From Chromatiaceae bacterium (GTDB lineage Bacteria > Pseudomonadota > Gammaproteobacteria > Chromatiales > Chromatiaceae): a stretch of DNA of 64,000 nt. Below the pieces are notes generated by a model. It was not told the origin of the DNA. It saw nothing but the letters and a program-made list of their open reading frames with translations, and searched no databases. This document shows, in pieces, positions 50,216-61,486 of this stretch (within the stretch, counting starts at the first letter, position 1; every line of letters starts with the position of its first letter). The stretch lies in assembly GCA_019356535.1 (NCBI GenBank), contig CP037918.1:186001-250000 (forward strand), in the 5' to 3' direction. The position numbers and the translations under genes are program-made.

Positions 50216-50935
50216 TCAGAAGTTCCCCGTGTGGGTTGGTGGAGTGCGTGCCACCGCCCAGATCTCCACCCATTCTGCCCCTGCGCGTTTGAGCGTCGCC
50301 GCAGCCGCGCGCGCCGTGGCCCCGGTGGTCACGACATCGTCGATCAGTGCCACCCGTGCCGGTGGTGTGTTGCCCTGCCAGGCGAAGGCTCCGCGCAGGT
50401 TACGCAGGCGCTCGCGGCGTGAACTGATGTGCTGGGCTGGGGTGGCGCGTAGGCGCTGCAGCGAGCGGCTGTCCCAGGGGATGTCATGTGCCCGGGCCAC
50501 GACCCGGCACAGTTCTGCGGCCTGATTGAAGCCGCGCTCGCGCAGGCGTGCCGGGTGCAGGGGGATCGGGAACAGGCTATCAACGCTCCGCCCCGCCACC
50601 GCGCTCGCCAGCAGTTGGCCCAGCAGTGTGCCTGCTGCCAGGTCGTGCCGGAACTTGAGCGCGCCGATCAGGCGGTCGATGGGCGGGGCATAGCGAAAGG
50701 GCATCAGCGCCTGGTCGAAGGGCGGCGGGTCGGCCAGGCAGCTACCACACAATGTCCCCGCTTCGGCCCTCGCCAGCGGCAGGCCACAGTGCGTACAGGC
50801 GGCGCCCAGCCTGGGCAGGTCGCGCGCGCAGGCCCCGCACAGGCCGTCAGTGGTCGTTGTCGGCGCCTGGCACAGGTGGCAACGGGGTGCGGGCAGCAGG
50901 TTTTGGGCGATCCTTGTCCACATGTCGACTTCCAT
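50216..50935 (-). CDS. comF: ComF family phosphoribosyltransferase-like protein
   Basis: ComF/GntX proteins combine an N-terminal zinc finger with a phosphoribosyltransferase fold and are linked to DNA uptake in competent bacteria. The start at 50935 (MEVDMWTRIAQNLL) gives 239 residues; ATG 50923, which has GGAAG five bases upstream, is an equally good alternative. The finger has CHLC...LCGAC and CTHCG...LCGSC pairs; the PRPP loop is VALIDDVVTTGATA. It is divergent from the biotin operon, which in Pseudomonas and many other gammaproteobacteria is its usual neighbour. Confidence 0.9.
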   Translation of the reverse strand: MEVDMWTRIAQNLLPAPRCHLCQAPTTTTDGLCGACARDLPRLGAACTHCGLPLARAEAGTLCGSCLADPPPFDQALMPFRYAPPIDRLIGALKFRHDLAAGTLLGQLLASAVAGRSVDSLFPIPLHPARLRERGFNQAAELCRVVARAHDIPWDSRSLQRLRATPAQHISSRRERLRNLRGAFAWQGNTPPARVALIDDVVTTGATARAAAATLKRAGAEWVEIWAVARTPPTHTGNF

Positions 50936-50947
50936 GGGGTTCCCAGG

Positions 50948-50976
50948 TTGACAAGGGCGCGGGCGGGGCCAAGAAT
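50948..50976 (+). promoter_or_regulatory. candidate promoter of the biotin operon
   Basis: TTGACA (50948-50953) and AAGAAT (50971-50976) are 17 nt apart, just downstream of the divergent comF start and about 35 nt before the first gene of the operon. No BirA-type palindromic operator was recognised around it, so biotin control by BirA is not supported by the sequence. Confidence 0.45.
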
Positions 50977-51011
50977 CCCCGGCTGATCCCTTGCATTCGG
51001 AGTCTCGATCC

Positions 51012-51434
51012 ATGGATCCCGACCGTCAAGACGGCGCGCGCGTCATCAAGGCCGCGTCTTCCCGCTTTGCCGCCATGCAGATGGATATCGGCAACATTGT
51101 CAGCATGTTGCTGCCGCCCCTGCCGCTGCTGTGGTTCGGCGCCTCCATGCTGGTGTATGCCATGCACCGTCACCACCCCGATCCCCGGGTCGGCGAGTAC
51201 ACCCGCTGGGCAGGCTATCGCTTCTATGCGGTGATGGGCCTGATCATCCCGGTCGGTACCTTCTTTCCGGGGGATGCCAAGATCGCTTGGCTGGTCGCCT
51301 GGATCGTGGGCATCCTCGTCATCGTGCCCTGGTCGGCCTGGTCCATCCTGCGCGCGCGCCGCGAGGACTGGCACGACATCGTGCTCCCGCCGCCCGAAGA
51401 AGACGCAGCCGAGGAGGTGCCCGAACATGTCTGA
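51012..51434 (+). CDS. conserved-position membrane protein of unknown function in the bio operon
   Basis: The ATG at 51012, with GGAG nine bases upstream, gives 140 residues: a charged N-terminus ([19 protein letters not shown]), three hydrophobic segments ([39 protein letters not shown] and [19 protein letters not shown]) and an acidic tail ([15 protein letters not shown]). It was not recognised as a known family. It overlaps the bioB start by eight bases, which implies co-translation with bioB. A role in biotin metabolism or transport is possible only by context; it has no similarity to BioY that can be seen. Confidence 0.75.
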   Translation: MDPDRQDGARVIKAASSRFAAMQMDIGNIVSMLLPPLPLLWFGASMLVYAMHRHHPDPRVGEYTRWAGYRFYAVMGLIIPVGTFFPGDAKIAWLVAWIVGILVIVPWSAWSILRARREDWHDIVLPPPEEDAAEEVPEHV

Positions 51435-52416
51435 GCCTGTCATCCGCCACGACTGGCAACTGGACGAGATCGAGGCGCTGTTCGCGCTGCCGTTCAACGA
51501 CCTGCTGTTCCGCGCCCAGCAGGTGCACCGCCAGCACTTCGATCCCAACGAGGTGCAGGTGAGCACCCTGCTGTCGATCAAGACGGGTGCCTGTCCGGAA
51601 GACTGCGGCTACTGCTCGCAGAGTGCGCGCCACGACACCGGCCTGGAGCGCGAGCGCCTGCTGCCGCTCGAGGAGGTGGTGGCCGCGGCGAAGGCAGCGC
51701 GTGAGAAGGGGGCGACCCGCTTCTGTATGGGTGCGGCCTGGCGCAATCCTACCGACCGGAATCTCGAGCGGGTGATCGAGATGATCCAGGCGGTGCGTGC
51801 GCTGGGCATGGAGACCTGTGTCACCCTGGGTATGCTCAGTGCAGAGCAGGCGGTACGCCTGCGCGAGGCCGGGCTGGACTACTACAATCACAATCTCGAC
51901 ACCTCGCCGGAGTTCTACGGCAACGTAATCACCACCCGCACCTTCGAGGACCGCATCGAGACCCTGAAGCATGTGCGCGAAGCGGGTATCAACGTCTGTG
52001 CCGGCGGCATCCTCGGCATGGGCGAGGCTCCGCGTGACCGCGCGCGCATGCTGCAGGAGCTGGCCAACCTGCCCGAGCACCCGCAGTCGGTGCCGATCAA
52101 CATGCTGGTGCAGGTCGAGGGCACGCCGCTGTTCGGCGTGGACGGTATCGACCCGCTGGAGTTCGTGCGCAACATCGCGGTGGCGCGCATTCTGATGCCG
52201 AAGTCACAGGTACGCCTGTCGGCCGGCCGCACTGACATGAGCGACGAGTTGCAGGCGCTGTGCTTCCTGGCCGGGGCCAACTCCATCTTCTACGGCGAGC
52301 GTCTGTTGACCACCGACAATCCCGACGCCGACCACGACCAGCGCCTGTTCGAACGCCTGGGGCTCCGCGCGCAGGCAGCGCCGGCGGACGAGCAGAAGGT
52401 CTGCTGCGGCGCCTGA
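51427..52416 (+). CDS. bioB: biotin synthase
   Basis: BioB inserts sulfur into dethiobiotin using radical SAM chemistry. The ATG at 51427 ([19 protein letters not shown]) gives 329 residues. It has the radical SAM cluster motif [16 protein letters not shown], the [13 protein letters not shown] segment, and [12 protein letters not shown]. The C-terminus ends EQKVCCGA. It overlaps the upstream membrane protein gene by eight bases and precedes bioF by 4 nt. Confidence 0.97.
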   Translation: MSEPVIRHDWQLDEIEALFALPFNDLLFRAQQVHRQHFDPNEVQVSTLLSIKTGACPEDCGYCSQSARHDTGLERERLLPLEEVVAAAKAAREKGATRFCMGAAWRNPTDRNLERVIEMIQAVRALGMETCVTLGMLSAEQAVRLREAGLDYYNHNLDTSPEFYGNVITTRTFEDRIETLKHVREAGINVCAGGILGMGEAPRDRARMLQELANLPEHPQSVPINMLVQVEGTPLFGVDGIDPLEFVRNIAVARILMPKSQVRLSAGRTDMSDELQALCFLAGANSIFYGERLLTTDNPDADHDQRLFERLGLRAQAAPADEQKVCCGA

Positions 52417-52420
52417 TCCC

Positions 52421-53587
52421 ATGCACCCGTTCGAGGGACTGGCCGGAGCGTTGGCCGAACGCGAGGCCGCCGGTCTGTATCGCCGCCGTCGCGTGATCGA
52501 GGGCGCGCAGGGTCCACGCTTGCGCGTACACGGGCGCGAGCTGCTGGCCTTCTGCAGCAACGACTATCTGGGCCTGGCGGGTGACCCGCGTCTGGCCGAG
52601 GCGCTGGCCCGCGGGGCACGTGAGCTGGGTACCGGCAGCGGGGCTGCACACCTGGTCAGCGGACATCACCGCGCCCATCACGCGCTGGAGGAGGAGCTGG
52701 CCGCCTTCGTGGGTGCCGAGCGCGCGCTGCTGTTCTCCACCGGCTACATGGCCAATCTCGGGGTGATCCCGGCTCTGCTCGGGCGCGGCGACACCGTCAT
52801 CGAGGACCGCCTCAACCACGCCTCGCTGATCGATGGCGCGCGCCTGAGCGGGGCGCGCCTGCGACGCTGGCCGCATGGTGATCTCGCGGGCCTGCAACGC
52901 CAGCTCGGGCGTGCCGCCGGGAGGGTGCTGGTGGCGGTGGACGCGGTGTTCAGCATGGACGGCGACCGCGCCCCGCTGGGCGAGCTGGTGCGGCTGGTCG
53001 CGCAGTACGAAGCGGCGCTGATGATCGACGACGCCCATGGCTTCGGGGTGCTTGGCCCGCAGGGGAGGGGGAGTCTGGCCGCTGCCGGGCTGGGTTTCGA
53101 TACGGTACCGGTCTACATGGCCACCTTGGGCAAGGCGCTGGGTGTGGCCGGGGCCTTCGTGGCGGGCAGTGAGGTGCTGGTCGAGACCCTGATCCAGCGT
53201 GCCCGCCCTTATGTTTACACGACTGCCATGCCGCCGGCGCTGGCCGAGGCGACCCGTACCGCCCTGCGCATCGCCGCCGAGGAGGATTGGCGGCGTGAGC
53301 GCCTGCGCGCGCTGACCGAGCGCTTCCGGCGCGAGGCCGCGGAGCTGGGGCTGCGTCTGGCTGACTCGGACACCCCCATCCAGCCGCTGCTGCTGGGCGA
53401 TGCCGCCACCGCCTTGCGCTGGAGCGAGGCACTGGCCATGCGCGGCATCCTGGTGCCGGCGATTCGTCCGCCCACCGTGCCCGAGGGCAGTGCCCGGCTG
53501 CGCATTACCTTCTCGGCCGCGCATGAAGAGGTCGATCTGGATCACCTGCTCGAGGCGCTGGATTCAGTACGCCGGGAGGCGGCATGA
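52421..53587 (+). CDS. bioF: 8-amino-7-oxononanoate synthase
   Basis: BioF condenses pimeloyl-ACP with alanine, using PLP. The 388-residue protein has the aminotransferase-like fold, with FCSNDYLGLAGDPR, GTGSGAAHLVSGHH, DDAHGFGVLG, and the PLP lysine in MATLGKALGVAGAF. It follows bioB by 4 nt and overlaps bioH by four bases (ATGA). Confidence 0.96.
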   Translation: MHPFEGLAGALAEREAAGLYRRRRVIEGAQGPRLRVHGRELLAFCSNDYLGLAGDPRLAEALARGARELGTGSGAAHLVSGHHRAHHALEEELAAFVGAERALLFSTGYMANLGVIPALLGRGDTVIEDRLNHASLIDGARLSGARLRRWPHGDLAGLQRQLGRAAGRVLVAVDAVFSMDGDRAPLGELVRLVAQYEAALMIDDAHGFGVLGPQGRGSLAAAGLGFDTVPVYMATLGKALGVAGAFVAGSEVLVETLIQRARPYVYTTAMPPALAEATRTALRIAAEEDWRRERLRALTERFRREAAELGLRLADSDTPIQPLLLGDAATALRWSEALAMRGILVPAIRPPTVPEGSARLRITFSAAHEEVDLDHLLEALDSVRREAA

Positions 53588-54331
53588 GGCTCTGGCATGT
53601 CACCGAGGGCGGCGGTCCGCCGCTGCTGCTGCTGCACGGCTGGGGGCTGCACGCCGGGGTCTGGGAGCCGCTGCTGCCGGCCCTTTGCGAGTGTTTCGCA
53701 ATCACGCGAATCGAGCTGCCGGGACACGGTGAGAGTGAGCCGCCGGCCAGCGCGCGCCTGGCCGACTGGGCCGAGGCGGTGCTGGCGGTGGCGCCGCCGC
53801 GGGCGCACTGGCTGGGCTGGTCGCTGGGCGGGCTGGTGGCGCAGCAGGCGGCGCTGCTCGCGCCGGAACGCATCGAGCGCCTGTCGCTGGTGGCCAGCAC
53901 GCCGTGTTTCGTGCAGGACGCCGACTGGGCCTGTGCCATGCCACGTGCCACTTTTGAGCAGTTCGCTGCCGCCCTGGGCGACGACATGCCGGGCACCCTG
54001 CGGCGCTTCCTGGCATTGCAGGTGCGCGGCGCGGAGCACGCGCGCGACACCCTGCGCACGCTGGACGCCGCGTTGGCGCGTCGCCCGAGTGCAGCACCCG
54101 CCGGGCTGGAGGCCGGGCTCTCCCTGCTGCTTAAGAGCGACCTGCGCGCCGACTGGGCACGCCTCCCTGTCCCGTTGCGCCTGTTGCTGGGGCAGCGCGA
54201 TACCCTGGTGCCGGCGGCGCTGGCCGAGGCAGTGCCGGGGCTGCGCGGTGACGCCAGCGTACGCGTGCTGCCGGGTGCCGGGCACGCCCCCTTCCTGTCG
54301 CACCCGGCAGCCTTCCTGGAGTGGCTGGCCG

Positions 54332-54339
<8 letters not shown>
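53584..54339 (+). CDS. bioH: pimeloyl-ACP methyl ester carboxylesterase
   Basis: BioH releases pimeloyl-ACP from its methyl ester, ending the disguised fatty acid synthesis cycle. The 251-residue alpha/beta hydrolase starts MRLWHVTEGGGPPLLLLHGW, with the nucleophile serine in GWSLGGLVAQQ and the catalytic histidine in GAGHAPFLSHP. It lies between bioF and bioC, overlapping both, which places it in the pathway as a matched partner of BioC. Confidence 0.94.
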
Positions 54340-55863
<1,524 letters not shown>

Positions 55864-56184
55864 CGGTTTTTTCTGAACGGCCTGTTGAAAATGGCCTGCG
55901 AACATGCACGTTTGCGCGTATTTCAATATTGTGATGTCGCAACGGTTATAGACATATTCGTGCTGTTTCGCATGGATGAATTGACTTGCCCTTCTGTTCT
56001 GCTCTCTATAGGCTGCGAGTTGTAAGCCAGGCCGGTTTCTGGTTGGTCCTCTCTTCGAAGCTGTATTGAAGGCCGTTCCGGCCTGACAGTACCCCCAAAC
56101 AAGTATTACAACCGTCGGTGGTTCCGTCTGTGGCGTGTGGCGGGCCGATGGCATCAGCCATAACCTAAGGTGAGATACAGCTTC
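55864..56184. other. 321-nt intergenic region before the oxidase operon
   Basis: This gap between bioD and the DUF2244 gene is AT-richer than its surroundings and has no convincing gene. It contains a T run just after bioD without a hairpin, an eight-base palindrome CAATATTG (55924-55931), and a weak promoter candidate at 55981-56010. No FNR/ANR or other named operator was recognised. Confidence 0.6.
55981..56010 (+). promoter_or_regulatory. weak candidate promoter of the cox operon
   Basis: TTGACT (55981-55986) and TCTATA (56005-56010) are 18 nt apart, upstream of the DUF2244-coxBA genes in the only large gap of this region. The spacing is acceptable but the -10 match is poor, so the site is tentative. 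Confidence 0.3.
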
Positions 56185-56670
56185 ATGCTCAGCACCTATT
56201 GCACGCCAGGCAATGCCGAATGCCAGGTCGTCATCCGTCCCAACCGGTCGTTGACCTGGCGCCAGTCTCTGATGCTCATCGGCACCGCTTCCCTGTTGCT
56301 GTTCACCCTGTCCGGTGTGTTCGCCTCTTTGGGCTACTGGCTGGTACTGCCGTTTGCCGGCCTGGAGATCCTTGCGTTGCTGGCTACCACCTGGTGGGTT
56401 GCCGAGCGCGGCATGGACTGTGAAATGGTCCGGCTGAATGCCACCGAAGTGCGTGTTGAGAAGGGGCGCAGGGCGTGTTCTCGCCTCACGAGTCGAAAGT
56501 GTTTCCCCCGGGCCTGGGTGCGTATCGAGCTACGCCGCAGCTCCGGCTGGTATCCGCTCCAGCTGCTGATCGGTGCATCCGGTATCTGGGTGGAACTCGG
56601 GGCCTTTCTCGCCGACGGCGAGAAGCGGAGTCTGGCCAATGAATTGAAGCGGCTGCTGTCCCTCGCCTGA
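56185..56670 (+). CDS. DUF2244 membrane protein of the cox cluster
   Basis: This 161-residue protein (MLSTYCTPGNAECQVVIRPN) has RPNRSLTWRQSLMLIG, two close transmembrane segments (about residues 31-70) with the DUF2244 signature GYWLVLPFAGLEI, and a soluble C-terminal part. AAGGTGA lies 12 bases upstream of the ATG; a GTG at 56170 is an alternative start. DUF2244 genes commonly stand just before coxB in proteobacteria, which suggests an oxidase-related role, but function is not established. Confidence 0.85.
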   Translation: MLSTYCTPGNAECQVVIRPNRSLTWRQSLMLIGTASLLLFTLSGVFASLGYWLVLPFAGLEILALLATTWWVAERGMDCEMVRLNATEVRVEKGRRACSRLTSRKCFPRAWVRIELRRSSGWYPLQLLIGASGIWVELGAFLADGEKRSLANELKRLLSLA

Positions 56671-56741
56671 AGCAGGACCGTTACCGGCTTCGTTCGGTGC
56701 ACTAGAACGACAACCATCAAAGCAGAGAGGGAGGGCGAGCT

Positions 56742-57905
56742 GTGAGAGTGAGAGGAAGCGTTGCGGGGACGGGGCTGTCGGCCGTGCTGGCATTGGCCGC
56801 CGGGTCTGCGTTGGCGGACTGGAGTCTGCTGAACATGCGTGACGGAGTCACCAGCACCAGTCGCGCGGTGCATGACCTGCACATGATCATCCTCTGGGTG
56901 TGTGTAGTGATCGGTATCGTGGTGTTCGGCGCCATGATTTACGCCATGCTCAGGCATCGCAAGTCGAAGGGGGCCGTGGCGGCGCAGTTCCATGAGAGCA
57001 CCGCCATGGAGGTCATCTGGACGATCATTCCGATCGTGATCCTGGTGAGCATGGCGATCCCCGCGACCAAGACGCTGCTCGCCATGGAAGATACCAGCAA
57101 GGCCGACATGAGCATCAAGATCACTGGCATTCAGTGGAAGTGGAAATACGATTACATCGATGGTGAGGCCGCCGGCATCTCTCTCATCAGTTCATTGCAT
57201 CCCGACCACAATGCCGCCCGCTTGCGCGGTGCGAGCGGAAGTGTCGAGAACCTGCGTGAGCAGTTCGGCGATACCTATCTGCGCGAGGTGGACAATCCCT
57301 TGGTGATTCCCACCGGGCAGAAGGTGCGCTTCCTGCTCACCGGGGCCGATGTCATCCATTCCTGGTGGGTGCCCGACCTGGGTTGGAAAAAGGATGCCAT
57401 CCCCGGATTCGTCAACGAGAGCTGGACCCGCGTGGACAAGCCCGGTGTATACCGGGGCAAGTGTGCCGAGCTGTGTGGCAAGGATCATGGCTTCATGCCC
57501 ATCGTGGTGGTGGCCATGGCGCCCGATGACTACAAGGCCTGGGTAGTGCGTCAGAAGGCCCATGTGGCCCAGGCGGCTGCAGCCGCCGACAGGGTCTGGA
57601 GCAAGGAAGACCTGATCGCCCGCGGCCAGGATGTCTACCGCACCAACTGCGCGGCCTGTCACCAGCCCAATGGCCAGGGGCTGCCGCCGGCCTTCCCGGC
57701 GCTGGCCGGCAGTCCCATCTCGAATGGAAGTGATGCCAGCCAGCATGTCGAGGCGGTGATGAGCGGTCGTCCGGGCACCGCGATGGCTGCCTACAAGGGG
57801 CTGCTCAACGACGTGGACCTGGCCGCTGTCATCACCTACGAGCGCAATGCCTGGGGCAACAGTGGTGGTGTCGTGCAACCCGCTGAGATCAAGGCCGCCC
57901 GATGA
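56742..57905 (+). CDS. coxB: caa3-type cytochrome c oxidase subunit II with fused cytochrome c
   Basis: Subunit II takes electrons from cytochrome c to the CuA centre. The GTG start at 56742 follows GAGGGCGAG and gives 387 residues: a signal peptide, two transmembrane helices (about 47-68 and 90-110), and a CuA domain with ligands H206, C241, E243, C245, H249 and M252 ([12 protein letters not shown]). A C-terminal heme c domain (C303-AA-C306-H307, probable distal M348) makes it a caa3-type subunit II. It overlaps coxA by four bases (ATGA). Confidence 0.96.
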   Translation: MRVRGSVAGTGLSAVLALAAGSALADWSLLNMRDGVTSTSRAVHDLHMIILWVCVVIGIVVFGAMIYAMLRHRKSKGAVAAQFHESTAMEVIWTIIPIVILVSMAIPATKTLLAMEDTSKADMSIKITGIQWKWKYDYIDGEAAGISLISSLHPDHNAARLRGASGSVENLREQFGDTYLREVDNPLVIPTGQKVRFLLTGADVIHSWWVPDLGWKKDAIPGFVNESWTRVDKPGVYRGKCAELCGKDHGFMPIVVVAMAPDDYKAWVVRQKAHVAQAAAAADRVWSKEDLIARGQDVYRTNCAACHQPNGQGLPPAFPALAGSPISNGSDASQHVEAVMSGRPGTAMAAYKGLLNDVDLAAVITYERNAWGNSGGVVQPAEIKAAR

Positions 57906-59506
57906 GCCAGACGGAGAGAGCACAGATGAGTATGGCAACCGCAACGCACGACGCAGATCACGACCACGGCCCGGCCAAGGGCCTGAAGCGCTGGATTACG
58001 ACGACCAACCACAAGGACATCGGGACCCTCTACCTGGTGTTCGCGCTGACCATGTTCTTCATCGGCGGCGCCATGGCCATGGTGATCCGTGCCGAGCTGT
58101 TCCAGCCTGGCATGCAACTGGTCGATCCCCAGTTCTTCAATTCCATGATCACGGTACATGCCCTGGTGATGATCTTCGGCGCGGTGATGCCGGCGTTCAC
58201 CGGGCTGGCCAACTGGCTGATCCCGATGATGATCGGCGCGCCCGATATGGCATTGCCGAGGATGAACAACCTGTCGTTCTGGATACTGCCGTTCGCCTTC
58301 ACCCTGCTGTTGTCTACCTTCTTCATGGAGGGGGGCGGTCCCGCCGGCGGTTGGACCCTCTATCCGCCGCTGTCGTTGCAGATGGGCGAGGGTTTTCCTT
58401 TCATGATCTTCGCCATTCACCTGGCAGGTATCAGCTCGATCATGGGTTCGATCAACGTGATCGTCACCATCCTCAACATGCGCGCGCCGGGCATGACCCT
58501 GATGAAGATGCCGTTGTTCGTGTGGACCTGGTTGATCACCGCCTACCTGCTGATTGCCACCATGCCGGTGCTGGCTGGTGCGGTAACCATGCTGCTGACC
58601 GACAAGTTTGCCGGTACCAGCTTCTTCAACGCGGCGGGAGGTGGCGACCCGGTGATGTACCAGCACATCTTCTGGTTCTTCGGACACCCCGAGGTGTATA
58701 TCCTGATCCTGCCGGCCTTTGGGATCATCTCGGCGATCGTGCCGACCTTCGCACGCAAGCCGCTGTTCGGCTACAGCTCCATGGTGTACGCCACCACGTC
58801 GATTGCCTTCCTGTCGTTCATCGTCTGGGCGCACCACATGTTCACCGTGGGTATGCCCGTGGTCGGCGAATTGTTCTTCATGTACGCCACCATGATGATC
58901 GCAGTGCCCACCGGGGTGAAGGTGTTCAACTGGGTATCCACCATGTGGAAGGGGGCGATGAGCTTCGAGACGCCCATGCTGTTCGCCATCGGTTTCATCA
59001 TGATGTTCACCATTGGTGGTTTTTCGGGCCTGATGCTGGCCATCGCGCCGGCCGACTTTCAGTACCACGACACCTATTTCGTGGTGGCGCACTTCCATTA
59101 CGTGCTGGTGACCGGTGCCATCTATTCGATCATGGCCGCTACCTACTACTGGCTGCCGAAGTGGACCGGCAAGATGTATGACGAGCGCCTGGGCAAGATC
59201 CACTTCTGGGTCTCCACGCTCTCGGTCAACGTGTTGTTCTTCCCGCAGCACTTTCTGGGGCTGGCCGGGATGCCGCGCCGCATCCCGGATTATTCGGTGC
59301 AGTTCGCCGACTGGAACATGGTCTCGTCGATCGGTGGTTTCGTGTTCGGCGCCTCGCAGCTGCTGTTCCTCTGGGTGGTGATCAAGACCGTCCGTGGCGG
59401 CAAGAAGGCAACCGACCGGGTGTGGGAGGGCGCGAACGGCCTGGAGTGGACCCTGTCGTCGCCACCGCCCTATCACAGCTTCAGCGAAGCGCCCGTCATC
59501 AAGTAA
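57902..59506 (+). CDS. coxA: cytochrome c oxidase subunit I
   Basis: Subunit I houses heme a and the heme a3-CuB site and pumps protons. The 534-residue protein has 12 transmembrane segments; [17 protein letters not shown] holds the CuB histidine, the cross-linked tyrosine and the Glu that marks the A1-type D-channel; [11 protein letters not shown] holds two CuB histidines, and [11 protein letters not shown] two heme histidines. ATG 57926 is a possible later start. It overlaps coxB by four bases. Confidence 0.97.
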   Translation: MSQTERAQMSMATATHDADHDHGPAKGLKRWITTTNHKDIGTLYLVFALTMFFIGGAMAMVIRAELFQPGMQLVDPQFFNSMITVHALVMIFGAVMPAFTGLANWLIPMMIGAPDMALPRMNNLSFWILPFAFTLLLSTFFMEGGGPAGGWTLYPPLSLQMGEGFPFMIFAIHLAGISSIMGSINVIVTILNMRAPGMTLMKMPLFVWTWLITAYLLIATMPVLAGAVTMLLTDKFAGTSFFNAAGGGDPVMYQHIFWFFGHPEVYILILPAFGIISAIVPTFARKPLFGYSSMVYATTSIAFLSFIVWAHHMFTVGMPVVGELFFMYATMMIAVPTGVKVFNWVSTMWKGAMSFETPMLFAIGFIMMFTIGGFSGLMLAIAPADFQYHDTYFVVAHFHYVLVTGAIYSIMAATYYWLPKWTGKMYDERLGKIHFWVSTLSVNVLFFPQHFLGLAGMPRRIPDYSVQFADWNMVSSIGGFVFGASQLLFLWVVIKTVRGGKKATDRVWEGANGLEWTLSSPPPYHSFSEAPVIK

Positions 59507-59517
59507 ACGTGGTTGAA

Positions 59518-59537
59518 GGCCTGCCATTGGGCAGGCC
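59518..59537 (+). other. intercistronic hairpin after coxA
   Basis: GGCCTGCC and GGCAGGCC form a perfect eight-pair stem around a four-base loop, 11 nt after the coxA stop and 21 nt before the next small gene. No T run follows, so it is unlikely to end transcription; it may stabilise the upstream coxBA message or lower downstream expression. Confidence 0.45.
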
Positions 59538-59558
59538 GGCCGAACAGGAGATCCAGTC

Positions 59559-59678
59559 ATGCAGGGGCAGACGGCAGGCAAGGGAAAGGCCAATGTGCGC
59601 CTGGCCATCTTTCTCGGTGTGGTGGCCTTCGGGCTATTTCTCACCGGCATGTACATGGCCATGAACAAGGCGGGCTGA
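59559..59678 (+). CDS. 39-residue single-TM protein, cytochrome oxidase small assembly protein-like
   Basis: This short gene starts with an ATG nine bases after CAGGAG and encodes 39 residues: a charged head (MQGQTAGKGKANVR), one transmembrane segment (LAIFLGVVAFGLFLTGMYMAM) and NKAG. Small genes like this between coxA and cox11/ctaG have been noted in proteobacteria as cytochrome oxidase small assembly proteins. It lies 3 nt before ctaG, so it is co-translated. The call rests on location, length and the membrane segment. Confidence 0.75.
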   Translation: MQGQTAGKGKANVRLAIFLGVVAFGLFLTGMYMAMNKAG

Positions 59679-59681
59679 GGC

Positions 59682-60227
59682 ATGGCAGACGCAGACAGGA
59701 ACCGGCGTTCGGTCAGGCGTATCGTCCTGGTCGTCATCGCCATGTTCGGCTTCGGCTACCTGCTGGTGCCGCTGTACGACGTGTTCTGCGAGATCACCGG
59801 GTTGAATGGCAAGACCGGCCGGATCGCCGAGGCCGAGGTGGCGGCGAGCTACCGGCCCGATCCCTCGCGGAGCCTGACCATCCAGTTCGTCGCCAGCAAC
59901 AGTGCCGACATGCCGTGGGACTTCCGGCCTGCGGTAGCCACCATGGTGGTGCATCCGGGCCAGCTGTATGCCACCTACTTCGTGGCGGCCAATCGCACCG
60001 GGCAGCGCATGGTGGCTCAGGCCATCCCCAGCATGGCGCCGACGCGGGCGGCACGCTATTTCAACAAGACCGAGTGTTTCTGTTTCAACCAGCAGCCGCT
60101 CGAGGCCGGCGAAGAGAAGCAGATGCCCTTGCGTTTCATCGTCGACCCTCGGCTGCCGAAGGACATCGAGACCCTGACCCTGGTCTATTCCCTGTTCGAC
60201 GTGACCGGGCGCACGGCCAGCCAGTGA
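59682..60227 (+). CDS. ctaG: cytochrome c oxidase assembly protein CtaG/Cox11
   Basis: Cox11/CtaG delivers copper to the CuB site of subunit I. The 181-residue protein has an N-terminal membrane anchor (about residues 12-30), LYDVFCEITGLNGKT with C36, and an Ig-like periplasmic domain with the copper motif ECFCFNQQPLEAGE (C132 and C134). It lies between the small membrane protein and coxC, as in Pseudomonas. Confidence 0.95.
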   Translation: MADADRNRRSVRRIVLVVIAMFGFGYLLVPLYDVFCEITGLNGKTGRIAEAEVAASYRPDPSRSLTIQFVASNSADMPWDFRPAVATMVVHPGQLYATYFVAANRTGQRMVAQAIPSMAPTRAARYFNKTECFCFNQQPLEAGEEKQMPLRFIVDPRLPKDIETLTLVYSLFDVTGRTASQ

Positions 60228-60282
60228 CCACCAATAGCCCCCCGGAAAAGACAACCAGCACAGACGGCAAAAGGGAGAGAGG

Positions 60283-61149
60283 ATGACACATACCGCAAAC
60301 GACTATTACGTGCCGCACGGCAGCTACTGGCCCATCGTGGCGGCCATCGCCATGTTCATCACGGTGATCGGTGCGGCCCTCTGGATCAATGGCGAGTTGA
60401 ACGGTCGCCTGGTGCTGTTCATCGGCCTGGGGCTTGTTGCCTTCATGATGTTCGGCTGGTTCGGCACCGTGATCCGCGAGAACCTCAAGGGGGTGTACAA
60501 CGACCAGGTGGATCGCTCCTTCCGCCAGGGCATGATGTGGTTCATCTTCTCGGAGGCCATGTTCTTCGCGGCCTTCTTCGGCGCCCTGTTCTATGCGCGG
60601 GTGCTGTCGGTGCCCTGGTTGCTGGGCATGGACTCGGGATTTTCCACGCACGAGGTGCTCTGGCCTGGCTTCAGCGAAGCGTGGCCGACCAACGGGCCCG
60701 GTGATGTCGGTGGCGAGTTCAGGCCCATGGGGCCCTGGGGCTTACCGGCGCTCAATACCCTGCTGTTGCTCAGCTCGGGCGTGACCATCACCCTGTCACA
60801 CTGGGCGCTGAAAGCGGGTGATCGCGGCAGGAGTGTGCTGTGGCTGATCGTCACCGCGCTGCTGGGTGCAAGTTTCCTCGGCTTACAGGCCTACGAATAT
60901 ATCCATGCCTACACCGAGTTGGATCTGACCCTGGCCTCCGGCATCTATGGTTCTACTTTCTTCATGCTCACCGGCTTCCACGGCATGCATGTGACCATCG
61001 GCACCGTCATGCTGATCGTCATTGCCCTGCGTACGGCGAAGGGGCACTTCACGGCCGACAATCACTTCGCCTTCGAGGGGGTGGCCTGGTATTGGCACTT
61101 CGTGGACGTGGTCTGGCTGGGGCTGTTCATTTTCGTCTACGTGTTGTGA
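60283..61149 (+). CDS. coxC: cytochrome c oxidase subunit III
   Basis: Subunit III stabilises the oxidase and supports sustained turnover. The 288-residue membrane protein has seven hydrophobic segments; the family features are YYVPHGSYWPI at the start, MMWFIFSEAMFFAAFFGA, and GFHGMHVTIGTVML followed by WYWHFVDVVWLGLFIFVYVL region at the end. It follows ctaG by 55 nt and overlaps the convergent twin-TM gene by 13 nt. Confidence 0.96.
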   Translation: MTHTANDYYVPHGSYWPIVAAIAMFITVIGAALWINGELNGRLVLFIGLGLVAFMMFGWFGTVIRENLKGVYNDQVDRSFRQGMMWFIFSEAMFFAAFFGALFYARVLSVPWLLGMDSGFSTHEVLWPGFSEAWPTNGPGDVGGEFRPMGPWGLPALNTLLLLSSGVTITLSHWALKAGDRGRSVLWLIVTALLGASFLGLQAYEYIHAYTELDLTLASGIYGSTFFMLTGFHGMHVTIGTVMLIVIALRTAKGHFTADNHFAFEGVAWYWHFVDVVWLGLFIFVYVL

Positions 61150-61397
61150 GGACTGGCTGCGCGGTTCGGCTGAGTGGCGGGGTGTCCTTGCGGGTCCAGA
61201 CCGTGCGGTTTGATCACGCCCAGCCCGATCAGCGCCATGAGGAGCAGGAACAGGCCCAGCGAGAGGCCGATGCGCAAGCTCAGTGCCTTGACAGTGCGTT
61301 TGCTCGCCCCCTTGTCCTTTACCAGGTAGTAGAGCCCGGAGGCCAGGCTGAGCAGGATGCCCGCGAAGAGGACGATGATGAGGATCCTGATCCACAT
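61137..61397 (-). CDS. twin-transmembrane protein (DUF2909-like)
   Basis: This 86-residue minus-strand gene encodes two transmembrane segments (IRILIIVLFAGILLSLASG and LSLGLFLLLMALIGLGVI) joined by a basic loop (VKDKGASKRTVKALSLRIG), with a polar tail. It resembles the DUF2909 twin-transmembrane proteins located opposite coxC in Pseudomonas-type cox clusters. Function unknown. It converges with coxC (13-nt overlap) and is divergent from SURF1. Confidence 0.8.
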   Translation of the reverse strand: MWIRILIIVLFAGILLSLASGLYYLVKDKGASKRTVKALSLRIGLSLGLFLLLMALIGLGVIKPHGLDPQGHPATQPNRAASPHNT

Positions 61398-61486
61398 GGT
61401 GGCGCCCTCCGTGAAGCCTGCGCGGGCCTTGGTGAATGGCTGTCAGTGCAAGTCGACAGTATAGCAGTGCAGAGGGGGCGGCCCGT

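Noticed and set aside
50936..51011. BirA operator upstream of the biotin operon
   Set aside because: No TTGTAAACC-type inverted repeat is visible.
57836..59743. A 635-codon minus-strand open frame opposite coxA
   Set aside because: Complement of coxA, His/Arg-rich translation without any domain.
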